A stretch of 5,610 bases of DNA from an uncultured Collinsella sp. (lineage in GTDB: Bacteria > Actinomycetota > Coriobacteriia > Coriobacteriales > Coriobacteriaceae). Below, piece after piece: positions 1 to 5,393 of this stretch (positions are counted from its first letter, which is position 1; the number at the start of each line of letters is the position of its first letter). Location: contig URWQ01000119.1 of NCBI GenBank assembly GCA_900551635.1, positions 1 to 5,610 of the forward strand, read 5' to 3'. The notes beneath the pieces were generated by a model. That model saw nothing but the letters and a program-made list of their open reading frames with translations. It was not told where the DNA came from and ran no database searches. Made by a program: the position numbers and the translations under genes.

Positions 1-276
1 CGGCAGCAGCAGCGGCGGCAGGCTCTGCACCCTTGGCCTCCTCGGCAATACCTTCGTCCTCGGTGGCACCCTCGCTCGCGGCCTTCTCGGCGGCAAGGCG
101 GGCACGGCGCTCGGCAAAGGTCTCCTTCTTTGCGGGTGCAGCCGTCCCGGCGGCATCCTCGTCCGCATCGGAATCGTCATCGACGACAGCCTTCTTGGGC
201 TTGACCGGAGCCGACGCGGCCTCGCTTACCGGATCGATGATCTCGGACTGAACAACGGCCGTCATCTTTTCCTGCG
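1..276 (-). pseudogene. Detached C-terminal tail of the Tat gene, in a shifted frame and cut by the window edge
   Basis: From about 274 downward, the frame offset by one base relative to the Tat start is open for some 90 codons to the window edge. It begins QEKMTAVVQSE, continues with a Lys/Pro linker and an acidic run (VVDDDSDADED), then a charged helix rich in Ala, Glu, Lys and Arg, and ends in six Ala codons at the edge. This is the usual low-complexity cytoplasmic tail of a long TatA/TatB protein, and it follows naturally from the RQFRDA end of the amphipathic helix. It has no start codon or ribosome site of its own. One extra base or two missing bases between about 267 and 278 would explain it; removing one A from the four-A run (minus strand, 270-267) restores the frame. 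Assembly error and real mutation cannot be told apart here. Confidence 0.7.
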
Positions 277-398
277 TCTCGGAACTGACGGATGGCACGG
301 CCGATCGTGCGGCCCATCTGCGGGAGCTTATCCGGGCCAAACAGCAAAAAGCCGAAGACCACGATGATCGCGAGCTCACCCTCTCCAATACCAAACAC
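177..398 (-). CDS. TatA/TatB-family twin-arginine translocase subunit, truncated by a frame break (73 aa as written)
   Basis: Membrane component of the Tat pathway, which exports folded proteins across the cytoplasmic membrane. The first 42 residues show the family architecture: a very short N-terminus, a hydrophobic membrane segment (about residues 8-21), the hinge FGPDKLP (20-26), and an amphipathic helix with spaced Arg (about 27-42). Start is GTG at 398-396, chosen because GGAGG lies 5 nt upstream and the mature-like MFGIGEGEL sequence begins there. After residue 42 the frame runs into an Arg/Gly-rich stretch unlike the family and stops at 177. The expected acidic tail lies in a different frame (see 1-276). 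Glu8 is TatB-like and the FGP hinge TatA-like, so A versus B is left open. The short product still holds the whole TatA core, so it might function. Confidence 0.8.
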   Translation of the reverse strand: MFGIGEGELAIIVVFGFLLFGPDKLPQMGRTIGRAIRQFRDAGKDDGRCSVRDHRSGKRGRVGSGQAQEGCRR

Positions 399-403
399 AC
401 ATA

Positions 404-408
404 CCTCC
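404..408 (-). promoter_or_regulatory. Ribosome binding site of the Tat gene, fixing a GTG start
   Basis: Minus-strand GGAGG, 5 nt before GTG at 398-396. An ATG at 402-400 overlaps this region but is out of frame and stops after eight codons. The in-frame ATG at 443-441 has no Shine-Dalgarno sequence. The GTG is therefore the best start. Confidence 0.7.
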
Positions 409-473
409 AAGGCTCGATGTGAGTCGAGCCCGCACCGCGCCATTCGGCCGGAACTCGTCTATTCATTCGGTCA

Positions 474-479
474 AGTATA
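474..479 (-). promoter_or_regulatory. Candidate -10 box (TATACT) upstream of the Tat gene
   Basis: TATACT on the minus strand, about 75 nt before the GTG start. No convincing -35 hexamer lies 16-18 nt upstream, where a strong hairpin (480-507) sits instead. The same eight bases, CTATACTT, occur upstream of the aminotransferase gene, which gives modest support that this is a real promoter element. Confidence 0.35.
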
Positions 480-507
480 GCGCCCGGACGCCAAAACGTC
501 CGAGCGC
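480..507 (-). terminator. Strong stem-loop between the STAS gene and the Tat gene, possible terminator
   Basis: The arms 480-490 and 497-507 form an 11-bp stem with loop 491-496. One pair is G-U in minus-strand RNA but an A-C mismatch in plus-strand RNA, so the structure favours minus-strand transcripts, the direction of the STAS gene that ends at 552. The sequence after it reads TATACTT, which is not a good U tract, so termination would be weak or factor-assisted. It could instead be a protein-binding palindrome beside the Tat promoter. Confidence 0.45.
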
Positions 508-551
508 ATCACAAACATATGCCAAACGGCACGCCCTTTTGGGGGCAAAGA

Positions 552-866
552 TTATGCCGCCGTGATCGAAATCTCCTGGTCGACGCCCAGCAGCTGAACC
601 ACGCGCATCACCTGGGGCTGCACATTAGTGCAGCTAAAGCGCTTACCGTGGTCGACCGCGTGGTGCGCGGCGCCCACGAGCACGCCAATGCCCGTCGAAT
701 CGATGTAGCTCACCTGGGCAAAATCGAGCTCAACGGCCTCAGTGGGCTGCTCGAGCGCCAAGTCGATGGCATTGCGCAGGCTATCGGCGTTAGAGATATC
801 GATCTCGCCGGTTACCTTAATGGTGTAGATCTCCGGCGTGGGGTTGGTGGAAATACCCAAATCCAT
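552..866 (-). CDS. STAS-domain anti-sigma factor antagonist (SpoIIAA/RsbV-like)
   Basis: A 104-residue protein made of a single STAS domain, the size typical of SpoIIAA and RsbV. It shows the family landmarks: an N-terminal strand leading to GEIDISNAD (20-28), the central strand ELDFAQVSYIDSTGIGVLV (46-64), and a C-terminal helix VMRVVQLLGVD (87-96). In this family the unphosphorylated form binds an anti-sigma kinase and releases a sigma factor; the kinase switches it off by phosphorylating a Ser. Ser57 in DSTG matches that phosphosite. Start ATG follows AAAGGAG with 7 nt spacing. No partner kinase (RsbW/SpoIIAB), PP2C phosphatase or sigma factor is visible here, so the partners must lie elsewhere. 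It sits 66 nt downstream of the aminotransferase gene on the same strand. Cytoplasmic; the family call is secure, the target is unknown. Confidence 0.9.
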   Translation of the reverse strand: MDLGISTNPTPEIYTIKVTGEIDISNADSLRNAIDLALEQPTEAVELDFAQVSYIDSTGIGVLVGAAHHAVDHGKRFSCTNVQPQVMRVVQLLGVDQEISITAA

Positions 867-932
867 GTATACGCTCCTTTACGTATCGAAAGTGCGGATA
901 GTACTGGGCGCGGACTTGCGGGGCCCTAGGCG

Positions 933-2237
933 TTAGGCGCGCTCGGCGCGCGCAAGCTCGGCAGCGACGAGCTTAACGGCCAGCACCAGCACATCGAGCG
1001 CGGCCTCCAGGTCCTCGACCGTGGGATAGCTCGGCGCGATGCGGATGTTGGTGTCGCGCGGGTCCTTGCCATAGGGCCAGGTGGCACCAGCCGGCGTGAG
1101 CTTGACGCCCAAGTCGGCACAAAGCGCGGCGACCTTTTGGGCCGAGCCCTCGGGACCATCGAAGCTCACAAAGTAGCCGCCGCGGGGATGCGTCCAAGTA
1201 GCGCAACCCGTATCGCCCAGGCCCTCGGTGAGTTTGCGCTCAACGGCCTCAAAGCGCGGACGCAGGAACTCGGCGTGCTTTTTCATGTGCTCCCTGACCG
1301 CCTCGATGGTGGGAAGGAAACGCACATGGCGCAGCTGGTTGAGCTTGTCGGCGCTGATCAGACCGGCCTTCAGGCGCTTGGAGAACTCGGCAATTACCGC
1401 GGGGCTCGCGCCGATAAAGCCGATACCGGCGCCCGGGAAGGTGATCTTGGACGTCGAGGCGAATGCCACCACGCGATCCTCGGTACCCGCCGCGCGGGCA
1501 AGATCGAAGATATTGGCGAGCTCGTCGGTCTCGTCGTACAGGTCGTGCACGCAGTAGGCGTTATCCCAGAAGATGCGGAAATCGGGCGCGGCCGTGGGCA
1601 TCTCGACCAGGCGACGCACGGTGTCCTCGCTAAAGGTGATACCCGTGGGGTTGGAATACTTGGGCACGCACCAGATGCCCTTGATGGAGTTGTCGGCGGC
1701 AACCAGGCGCTCGACCTCGTCCATATCGGGGCCGTTGTCGGTCATCGCGACGGGGACGTTCTCGATACCCAGATCGGCGGTGATGCCAAAGTGGCGGTCG
1801 TAGCCGGGAACAGGGCACAGGAACTTGACCTTCTTGCCGTCATGCGCGGCCTCGTAAGCCTCCCAAGGCTCGCTGCCGCACGAGCCGCAGCGCCAGAACA
1901 TGCCGGCGATATCGTGCTCGATCAGCAGGCTCGACGAACCCAATACGAGCGTCTGCTCGGCGGGGCAACCCAGGAACTCCCCCGCCAGTTTGCGCGCCGA
2001 GGGAATGCCCTCAAAGCAACCGTAGTTGGAGCAGTCGACGTTGCCGTCGTGCAGATCGGCATCGGCATTGAGAATATCGAGCATGGGTCGAGAGATGTCC
2101 ACCTGGGAGGGCGACGGCTTGCCGCGGGCCATGTCGAGCGCCAGGCCCTTGGCCTTGACCTCGGCGACCTCGGCTTTGAGCGCCTCGATGGCGGCATCGA
2201 GTTCGGTGGTTTCCATCTTCTGGTAGATCGTCTGCAT
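933..2237 (-). CDS. Type Ic aspartate aminotransferase (PLP-dependent, fold type I)
   Basis: A 434-residue PLP enzyme matching the actinobacterial aspartate aminotransferase subgroup (Asp_aminotransf / 'MocR-like aminotransferase' Pfam family), which moves the amino group between aspartate and 2-oxoglutarate to give oxaloacetate and glutamate. Visible motifs in order: LDMARGKPSP (34-43), the subgroup signature CPVPGYDRHF (141-150), CVPKYSNPTG (190-199) with cofactor-contacting Asn196, DNAYCVHDL (225-233) with Asp225 and Tyr228, STSKITFPGAG (261-271) with Lys264 as the Schiff-base lysine, and NIRIAPS (397-403) with Arg399 expected to bind the substrate carboxylate. All key residues are present and the length is normal. 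ATG at 2237 is preferred: AAAGG lies 8 nt upstream, whereas the internal Met8 has no ribosome site. A GC-rich hairpin covers the end of the gene but has no U tract, so read-through into the STAS gene is plausible. Substrate choice is inferred from family. Confidence 0.92.
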   Translation of the reverse strand: MQTIYQKMETTELDAAIEALKAEVAEVKAKGLALDMARGKPSPSQVDISRPMLDILNADADLHDGNVDCSNYGCFEGIPSARKLAGEFLGCPAEQTLVLGSSSLLIEHDIAGMFWRCGSCGSEPWEAYEAAHDGKKVKFLCPVPGYDRHFGITADLGIENVPVAMTDNGPDMDEVERLVAADNSIKGIWCVPKYSNPTGITFSEDTVRRLVEMPTAAPDFRIFWDNAYCVHDLYDETDELANIFDLARAAGTEDRVVAFASTSKITFPGAGIGFIGASPAVIAEFSKRLKAGLISADKLNQLRHVRFLPTIEAVREHMKKHAEFLRPRFEAVERKLTEGLGDTGCATWTHPRGGYFVSFDGPEGSAQKVAALCADLGVKLTPAGATWPYGKDPRDTNIRIAPSYPTVEDLEAALDVLVLAVKLVAAELARAERA

Positions 2238-2278
2238 GGGTGCGACCTTTCGCGAAGCGGGACGTTGCAGTTCGTCTA

Positions 2279-2284
2279 AGTATA
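2279..2284 (-). promoter_or_regulatory. Candidate -10 box (TATACT) of the aminotransferase gene
   Basis: Minus-strand TATACT, about 42 nt before the ATG, giving a leader of roughly 35 nt. No good -35 is seen. An inverted repeat ACGGC-N5-GCCGT (2301-2315) covers the region where a -35 would lie and could be an operator or chance. The octamer CTATACTT is shared with the Tat upstream region. Confidence 0.4.
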
Positions 2285-2375
2285 GACCGCCACCGCCGCA
2301 ACGGCATGAAGCCGTGATAGATTAAGTTCATCGCAATGAATTATGAATCGCCGCGCATGCCGGCGTGGGGCGCCC

Positions 2376-2382
2376 AAGGAGG
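2376..2382 (+). promoter_or_regulatory. Ribosome binding site fixing the start of the small plus-strand gene
   Basis: AAGGAGG followed by 4 nt and ATG at 2387. An in-frame ATG 17 codons upstream (2336) has no such site and would place the AAGGAGG inside the gene, so the shorter reading is chosen. Confidence 0.75.
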
Positions 2383-2386
2383 CACT

Positions 2387-2641
2387 ATGGAATACGGATC
2401 GTTCCAGGCCGAGGAATTCGGCGACCTGCAGCGCCTGGTCGACGGGCTGTTTTACGACCGCCGCGCCATCGACCGCCTGGATCTCATCGTACAGGCCGAG
2501 ATCTTGGACCTGGCGCCCGATCTCATGGAAATCGTGAACCTATTGCCGCCCGGCTACTACGACCGCCAATCGCTTTGCGACCAGCTCAACTCCGCCCTTG
2601 CCGCCCACGGCTGGGGCGCCGTCTACGGAACGGTGGAATAA
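2387..2641 (+). CDS. Uncharacterised small protein, 84 aa
   Basis: I do not recognise this protein. It is acidic and predicted to be mostly helical, with no membrane segment, signal peptide or Cys-pair metal site. A charged amphipathic first half (EEFGDLQRLVDGLFYDRRAI, residues 9-28) leads to a Leu/Ile/Asp-rich helix (DRLDLIVQAEILDLAPDLMEIV), then a turn LLPPGYYDRQSL and a short helix ending HGWGAVYGTVE. Coding status is well supported: a near-perfect AAGGAGG site, strong G/C preference at third positions (for example runs of gac, cgc, ctg, gcc), and an intrinsic terminator 31 nt after the stop. It is transcribed divergently from the aminotransferase gene (149 nt between starts) and convergently with nhaA, so it is its own transcription unit. 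The form suggests a small soluble adaptor or regulator, but no function can be assigned. Confidence 0.78.
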   Translation: MEYGSFQAEEFGDLQRLVDGLFYDRRAIDRLDLIVQAEILDLAPDLMEIVNLLPPGYYDRQSLCDQLNSALAAHGWGAVYGTVE

Positions 2642-2672
2642 ACCTAGTCGTTTAAGAACGTCCCCAATGACT

Positions 2673-2710
2673 AAAACGCCGCTTGTGACGGTGTTCACGG
2701 GCGGCGTTTT
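2673..2710. terminator. Bidirectional intrinsic terminator between the small gene and nhaA
   Basis: The 10-nt arms AAAACGCCGC (2673-2682) and GCGGCGTTTT (2701-2710) are perfectly complementary, so each strand ends in a GC stem followed by TTTT. The 18-nt loop contains a second short helix, GTGA/TCAC. It lies 31 nt after the plus-strand stop codon and 17 nt after the nhaA stop, serving both convergent genes. Confidence 0.88.
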
Positions 2711-2727
2711 CAAACTTGTTTGTGCTT

Positions 2728-4086
2728 TTACTCGTTCTTGGGCGCGGGGTGTTTGCAGACCACACTCATGTAGATCATGCCGAGCACGGCCGCGGTGACC
2801 GAACCGGCAAGAATGGCAGCCTTGGCGGCAAGAACCTCAAACTGGGCCGTCGGGAAGGCAAGGCCGCTGATGAGGATCGACATCGTAAAGCCGATGCCGC
2901 CCAGAATGCCCACACCGGCAATCATGTGCCAGTTGACGTTGCGCGGCAACTGGCAAGCCTTGAGCTTGACCAGGGTAAATGTCATGCCAAAAATACCAAT
3001 CGGCTTGCCCAGCAGCATGCCAAAGTACACGCCGAGCGTCACCGGGTCGGTGAGCAGTGTGCTCATGTCCACGCCCACTAGGCGAACCTGTGCGTTCACG
3101 AACGCAAAGATCGGCAGAATCACAAAGTTGACCGGCGTGGAGATCAGACGCTCCATGCGGATGAGCGGCGGGGTCACGCGGTGCATGACGCGCTCGACCC
3201 TGGTGGTCGAGACGGTAAAGTCATGCTGGCCCAGGATGTGTGCCTCGTCGTCGTAGCGGTCATCAAGCAGCGGCAGGCACTCGCCCAACCAATCGGTGAG
3301 GCTATCGAGCTTGACGCCGCACTTGGCCGGGATGGTAAAGGCCAAGATGACGCCGGCGAGCGTGGCATGTACGCCGCTCTTGAACATGCAGAACCACAAC
3401 AGCAGACCCAGTACCGAATACGGGGCAAGGCGGTAATGCTGCGTCTTGTTGAGCCACACGAGCGCGCAGGTCACAAGCGCAGCGGCGCCCAACCAAAACG
3501 GATTGGGGCTCTGACCGTAGAAGATGGCGATGGCGGCGATGGAGATAAGGTCGTCGGCGATGGCGAGCGTCGAGAAGAACACGCGCACGCCGTTGGGCAC
3601 GCGGTTGCCCAAAAGCGACAGCACGCCCAGCGCAAAGGCAATATCGGTTGCCATGGGGATGGCCCAACCGTTGCGGGCGCCGGCATGGTTAAAGATCAGG
3701 TAGATGCAGGCGGGAACGACGACGCCGCCCACGGCCGCCAGCATGGGAAGCATGGCCTGACGCGGATTCTTGAGCTCGCCGACCGTCATCTCGTACTTAA
3801 GCTCAATGCCCACCAACAAAAAGAAAATCGCCATGAGAAAGTCGTTGACGAAAAGCTCAACGGTGAGACCGGCCGTAAGGTTGCCCAGACCCACATACAG
3901 CGGGGTCTCCAAAAAGTGATGGATGGCCTCGTAGGCATCGGTATTGGCGCAAATGACGGCGGCGATGGCGGCGAAGACCATGACGGCGGCGGAAATCGTG
4001 CCGTTCTCGGCGATGCGCTCCCAGATGTCGTGACGCTCAAAACGCTTGCGCTCACGGACGTTGAACAGCTGCTCGGGTGCTGCCAT
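2728..4086 (-). CDS. nhaA: NhaA family Na+/H+ antiporter
   Basis: A 452-residue inner-membrane antiporter that expels Na+ (and Li+) in exchange for protons, supporting pH and sodium homeostasis. It begins with a charged cytoplasmic helix (residues 1-25), followed by about twelve hydrophobic segments. Family hallmarks are present: FLLVGIELK (89-97), GWAIPMATDIAFALGVLSLL (140-159) with Asp148, the ion-binding pair in LAIADDLISI (174-183) as Asp178-Asp179, and GMLLGKPIGIFG (356-367) with Lys361. By family knowledge these match E. coli Asp133, Asp163, Asp164 and Lys300. Residues 255-318 form a long charged loop, with a Cys at 270 and a DDRYDDEAH acidic patch, longer than in E. coli NhaA and as seen in many Gram-positive-type members. 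Start ATG has AAAGGAG 7 nt upstream; that site is embedded in a leader hairpin (4092-4127). Single-gene unit between two terminators. Confidence 0.96.
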   Translation of the reverse strand: MAAPEQLFNVRERKRFERHDIWERIAENGTISAAVMVFAAIAAVICANTDAYEAIHHFLETPLYVGLGNLTAGLTVELFVNDFLMAIFFLLVGIELKYEMTVGELKNPRQAMLPMLAAVGGVVVPACIYLIFNHAGARNGWAIPMATDIAFALGVLSLLGNRVPNGVRVFFSTLAIADDLISIAAIAIFYGQSPNPFWLGAAALVTCALVWLNKTQHYRLAPYSVLGLLLWFCMFKSGVHATLAGVILAFTIPAKCGVKLDSLTDWLGECLPLLDDRYDDEAHILGQHDFTVSTTRVERVMHRVTPPLIRMERLISTPVNFVILPIFAFVNAQVRLVGVDMSTLLTDPVTLGVYFGMLLGKPIGIFGMTFTLVKLKACQLPRNVNWHMIAGVGILGGIGFTMSILISGLAFPTAQFEVLAAKAAILAGSVTAAVLGMIYMSVVCKHPAPKNE

Positions 4087-4091
4087 GGGCG

Positions 4092-4127
4092 GCTCCTTTC
4101 ACGGGAAGGCTCCCGTCTTAAAAAAGC
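4092..4127 (-). promoter_or_regulatory. Hairpin sequestering the nhaA Shine-Dalgarno sequence
   Basis: In nhaA-strand RNA, GCUUUUUU (4127-4120) can pair with AAAGGAGC (4099-4092) over eight positions, two of them G-U. Inside this, a perfect 6-bp stem ACGGGA/UCCCGU closes a GCCU loop. The Shine-Dalgarno bases AAAGGAG are entirely within the outer helix. The U-rich strand facing AGGA resembles fourU RNA thermometers, but pairing was traced by eye and no energy was calculated. Confidence 0.5.
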
Positions 4128-4155
4128 ACGGCCCGCCCAAGTGGCGGCGCCGCGC
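4120..4155 (-). terminator. Terminator-like hairpin with U6 tract in the nhaA leader (candidate attenuator)
   Basis: On the nhaA strand, 4155-4143 and 4137-4126 pair as GCGC/GUGC (one G-U), GGC/GCC, one bulged G, then CCGCC/GGCGG, closing the 5-nt loop ACUUG. Twelve pairs are followed at once by six U (4125-4120). This is the form of an intrinsic terminator. It ends only 33 nt before the nhaA start codon, while ppaC upstream already has its own terminator, so its likely role is attenuation of nhaA. A back-up terminator for ppaC is the alternative. Confidence 0.65.
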
Positions 4156-4294
4156 TCTAACGTATTACGCTTGCATCTAGCCTACCCTGCACGACAAGCA
4201 CGCAGGCGTGGCCGAAAAGCGGAACCACAGGTTGAACATTATTTGCCCAACGGCACGGGCACGCCTGTCCAAGAGACGACGCGGCGCCATGCAC
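4156..4294 (-). other. Remaining nhaA upstream region with several possible helices
   Basis: Non-coding. In nhaA-strand RNA a stem-loop forms at 4186-4206 (CCUGCGUG/CGUGCAGG, two G-U pairs, 5-nt loop). A bulged helix GG-UU-CCG/CGG-CC and a long-range GUUG/CAAC pairing lie farther upstream. A 9-nt match, GGCGCCGCG (minus strand, 4288-4280), is complementary to the left arm of the terminator-like hairpin (4154-4146). I find no convincing promoter; TAATAC at 4167-4162 is possible but would start transcription at the hairpin itself. Confidence 0.35.
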
Positions 4295-4334
4295 AAAAAA
4301 CGACCGGAGCGCGGGGCGTCCGCGATCCGGTCGT
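4295..4334 (-). terminator. Intrinsic terminator of ppaC
   Basis: A 9-bp stem (4300-4308 with 4326-4334, ACGACCGGA on the minus strand) continues past one mismatch into a 5-bp inner stem with a 5-nt loop. On the minus strand it is followed by six T (4300-4295). It begins 19 nt after the ppaC stop codon. Confidence 0.92.
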
Positions 4335-4353
4335 GGCGTTTAGTGAACTAAAC

Positions 4354-5277
4354 CTAGCAGGCGGCCATGATGGGGGCAGCGACCTGCTTCTTACGGGAGA
4401 GGACGCCCGGCATCCAGACGCCGTCGTGCTCGTCGGCAATGCCCAGGCCCTTCTGAGCAGCCTCGGTCTCGCCCTCGAGCAGGACCTGCGAGCCCTCCTC
4501 CATGATGTCGGTGATGCACAGGACAATGCCGTCAGCACCCTTCTCGGCGGCGTAGGCGCGCATGGCCTCGCGGATCTCGTCGATCATACCGAGCGCACGG
4601 CTCTTGTCGACGGTCTCGTACTGGCCGATGAGCAGCTTCTTGCCGGCGGGCTCGAACATCTTGATGTCGTTGCCGACCATCTCGGCTGCGGTGAAGGAGC
4701 CGGACGGACGGGTGAGGAAGACCTCCATGCCAAACTTGACCGGGTCGACGCCCACCTGCTCACCGAGCTTGGCGGCGACGGCGCGGTCGACATCGGTGGT
4801 GGTGGGGCTCTTGAGCATAAGCGTGTCGGTCATCATGGCCGAGAGCAGCAGCTTGGCCTGGACGTCGGAAAGCTCAACGCCGAGCACGCCGGCGAGCTTG
4901 GTGACGATGGTGCAGCTGGAACCCCAGGGCAGGCAGATGTAGTGCAGCGGGCCGGCGGTCTCGAAGTCGCCGATGCGGTGATGATCGACAACGCCAAAGA
5001 CCGTGGCGTCCTTAAGGCCGGCGACGGACTGGGCAGACTCGTTGTGGTCGGTGAGGACGACGAGCTGACCGGCCTCGACGGACTCGATCACGCGGGGCTC
5101 GGCGATGCCGGCGTCGGCGAGCAGCTTGGCGGACTCTGCCGGAAGCTGACCCAGGGCGCAGGCCTCGTAGGTGTTGCCGGCATACTCAACCTGGTTGAGC
5201 AGCTGGGACAGGACGACGGCGCTCATGATGGCGTCGTTATCGGGGTTCTGGTGACCAAAGACAAGAACGTTTGCCAT
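4354..5277 (-). CDS. ppaC: Manganese-dependent (family II) inorganic pyrophosphatase
   Basis: A 307-residue cytoplasmic enzyme that hydrolyses pyrophosphate to two phosphates, pulling biosynthetic reactions such as nucleotide polymerisation forward. It is the short, two-domain DHH form without the regulatory CBS/DRTGG insert. Metal-site motifs: GHQNPDNDAI (8-17) with His9, Asp13 and Asp15; LTDHNE (75-80) with Asp77; the DHH signature at 98-100; and MTDT (149-152) with Asp151. The C-terminal domain carries the phosphate-binding SRKKQ (294-298). All expected ligands are present and the length is that of Bacillus PpaC (about 309). ATG follows GGAGG with 6 nt spacing. The gene ends in a strong terminator, and lies 168 nt downstream of a same-strand kinase gene with a repeat cassette between, so it probably has its own promoter, which I could not pinpoint. 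Confidence 0.97.
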   Translation of the reverse strand: MANVLVFGHQNPDNDAIMSAVVLSQLLNQVEYAGNTYEACALGQLPAESAKLLADAGIAEPRVIESVEAGQLVVLTDHNESAQSVAGLKDATVFGVVDHHRIGDFETAGPLHYICLPWGSSCTIVTKLAGVLGVELSDVQAKLLLSAMMTDTLMLKSPTTTDVDRAVAAKLGEQVGVDPVKFGMEVFLTRPSGSFTAAEMVGNDIKMFEPAGKKLLIGQYETVDKSRALGMIDEIREAMRAYAAEKGADGIVLCITDIMEEGSQVLLEGETEAAQKGLGIADEHDGVWMPGVLSRKKQVAAPIMAAC

Positions 5278-5393
5278 GGATATCCTCCACTTGATATGTG
5301 TACTTGGACGTAGCTATGGTAGCACGCCGATGCCGAGCCTTCGCAGACGGAAGGGCCACGGCATATTTTGGGGCGCAGGCACGGGGGCCAAGG

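Noticed and set aside
262..280. Programmed ribosomal frameshift in the Tat gene
   Set aside because: No recognisable slippery heptamer of the required direction, no stop codon or rare codon at the shift point, and no clear stimulating structure; mutation or sequence error is simpler.
396..443. ATG at 443-441 or 402-400 as the Tat start
   Set aside because: The first lacks a ribosome site and adds 15 residues foreign to the family; the second is out of frame and stops after eight codons.
519..929. A 136-codon plus-strand frame opposite the STAS gene
   Set aside because: Shadow of the STAS gene, which has the conserved DSTG motif and a good ribosome site.
1137..2279. A 380-codon open frame on the plus strand opposite the aminotransferase
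   Set aside because: Lies almost wholly opposite a complete PLP enzyme with all active-site residues; no family motifs and no ribosome site.
2336..2386. Earlier in-frame ATG for the small plus-strand gene
   Set aside because: No Shine-Dalgarno before it, and the strong AAGGAGG sits right before the later ATG at 2387.
3181..5313. A 710-codon open frame on the plus strand, antisense to nhaA and ppaC
   Set aside because: It is the mirror of two unmistakable enzymes, crosses the ppaC terminator, has a His/Gly/Asp-rich composition typical of GC-rich antisense frames and no ribosome site.
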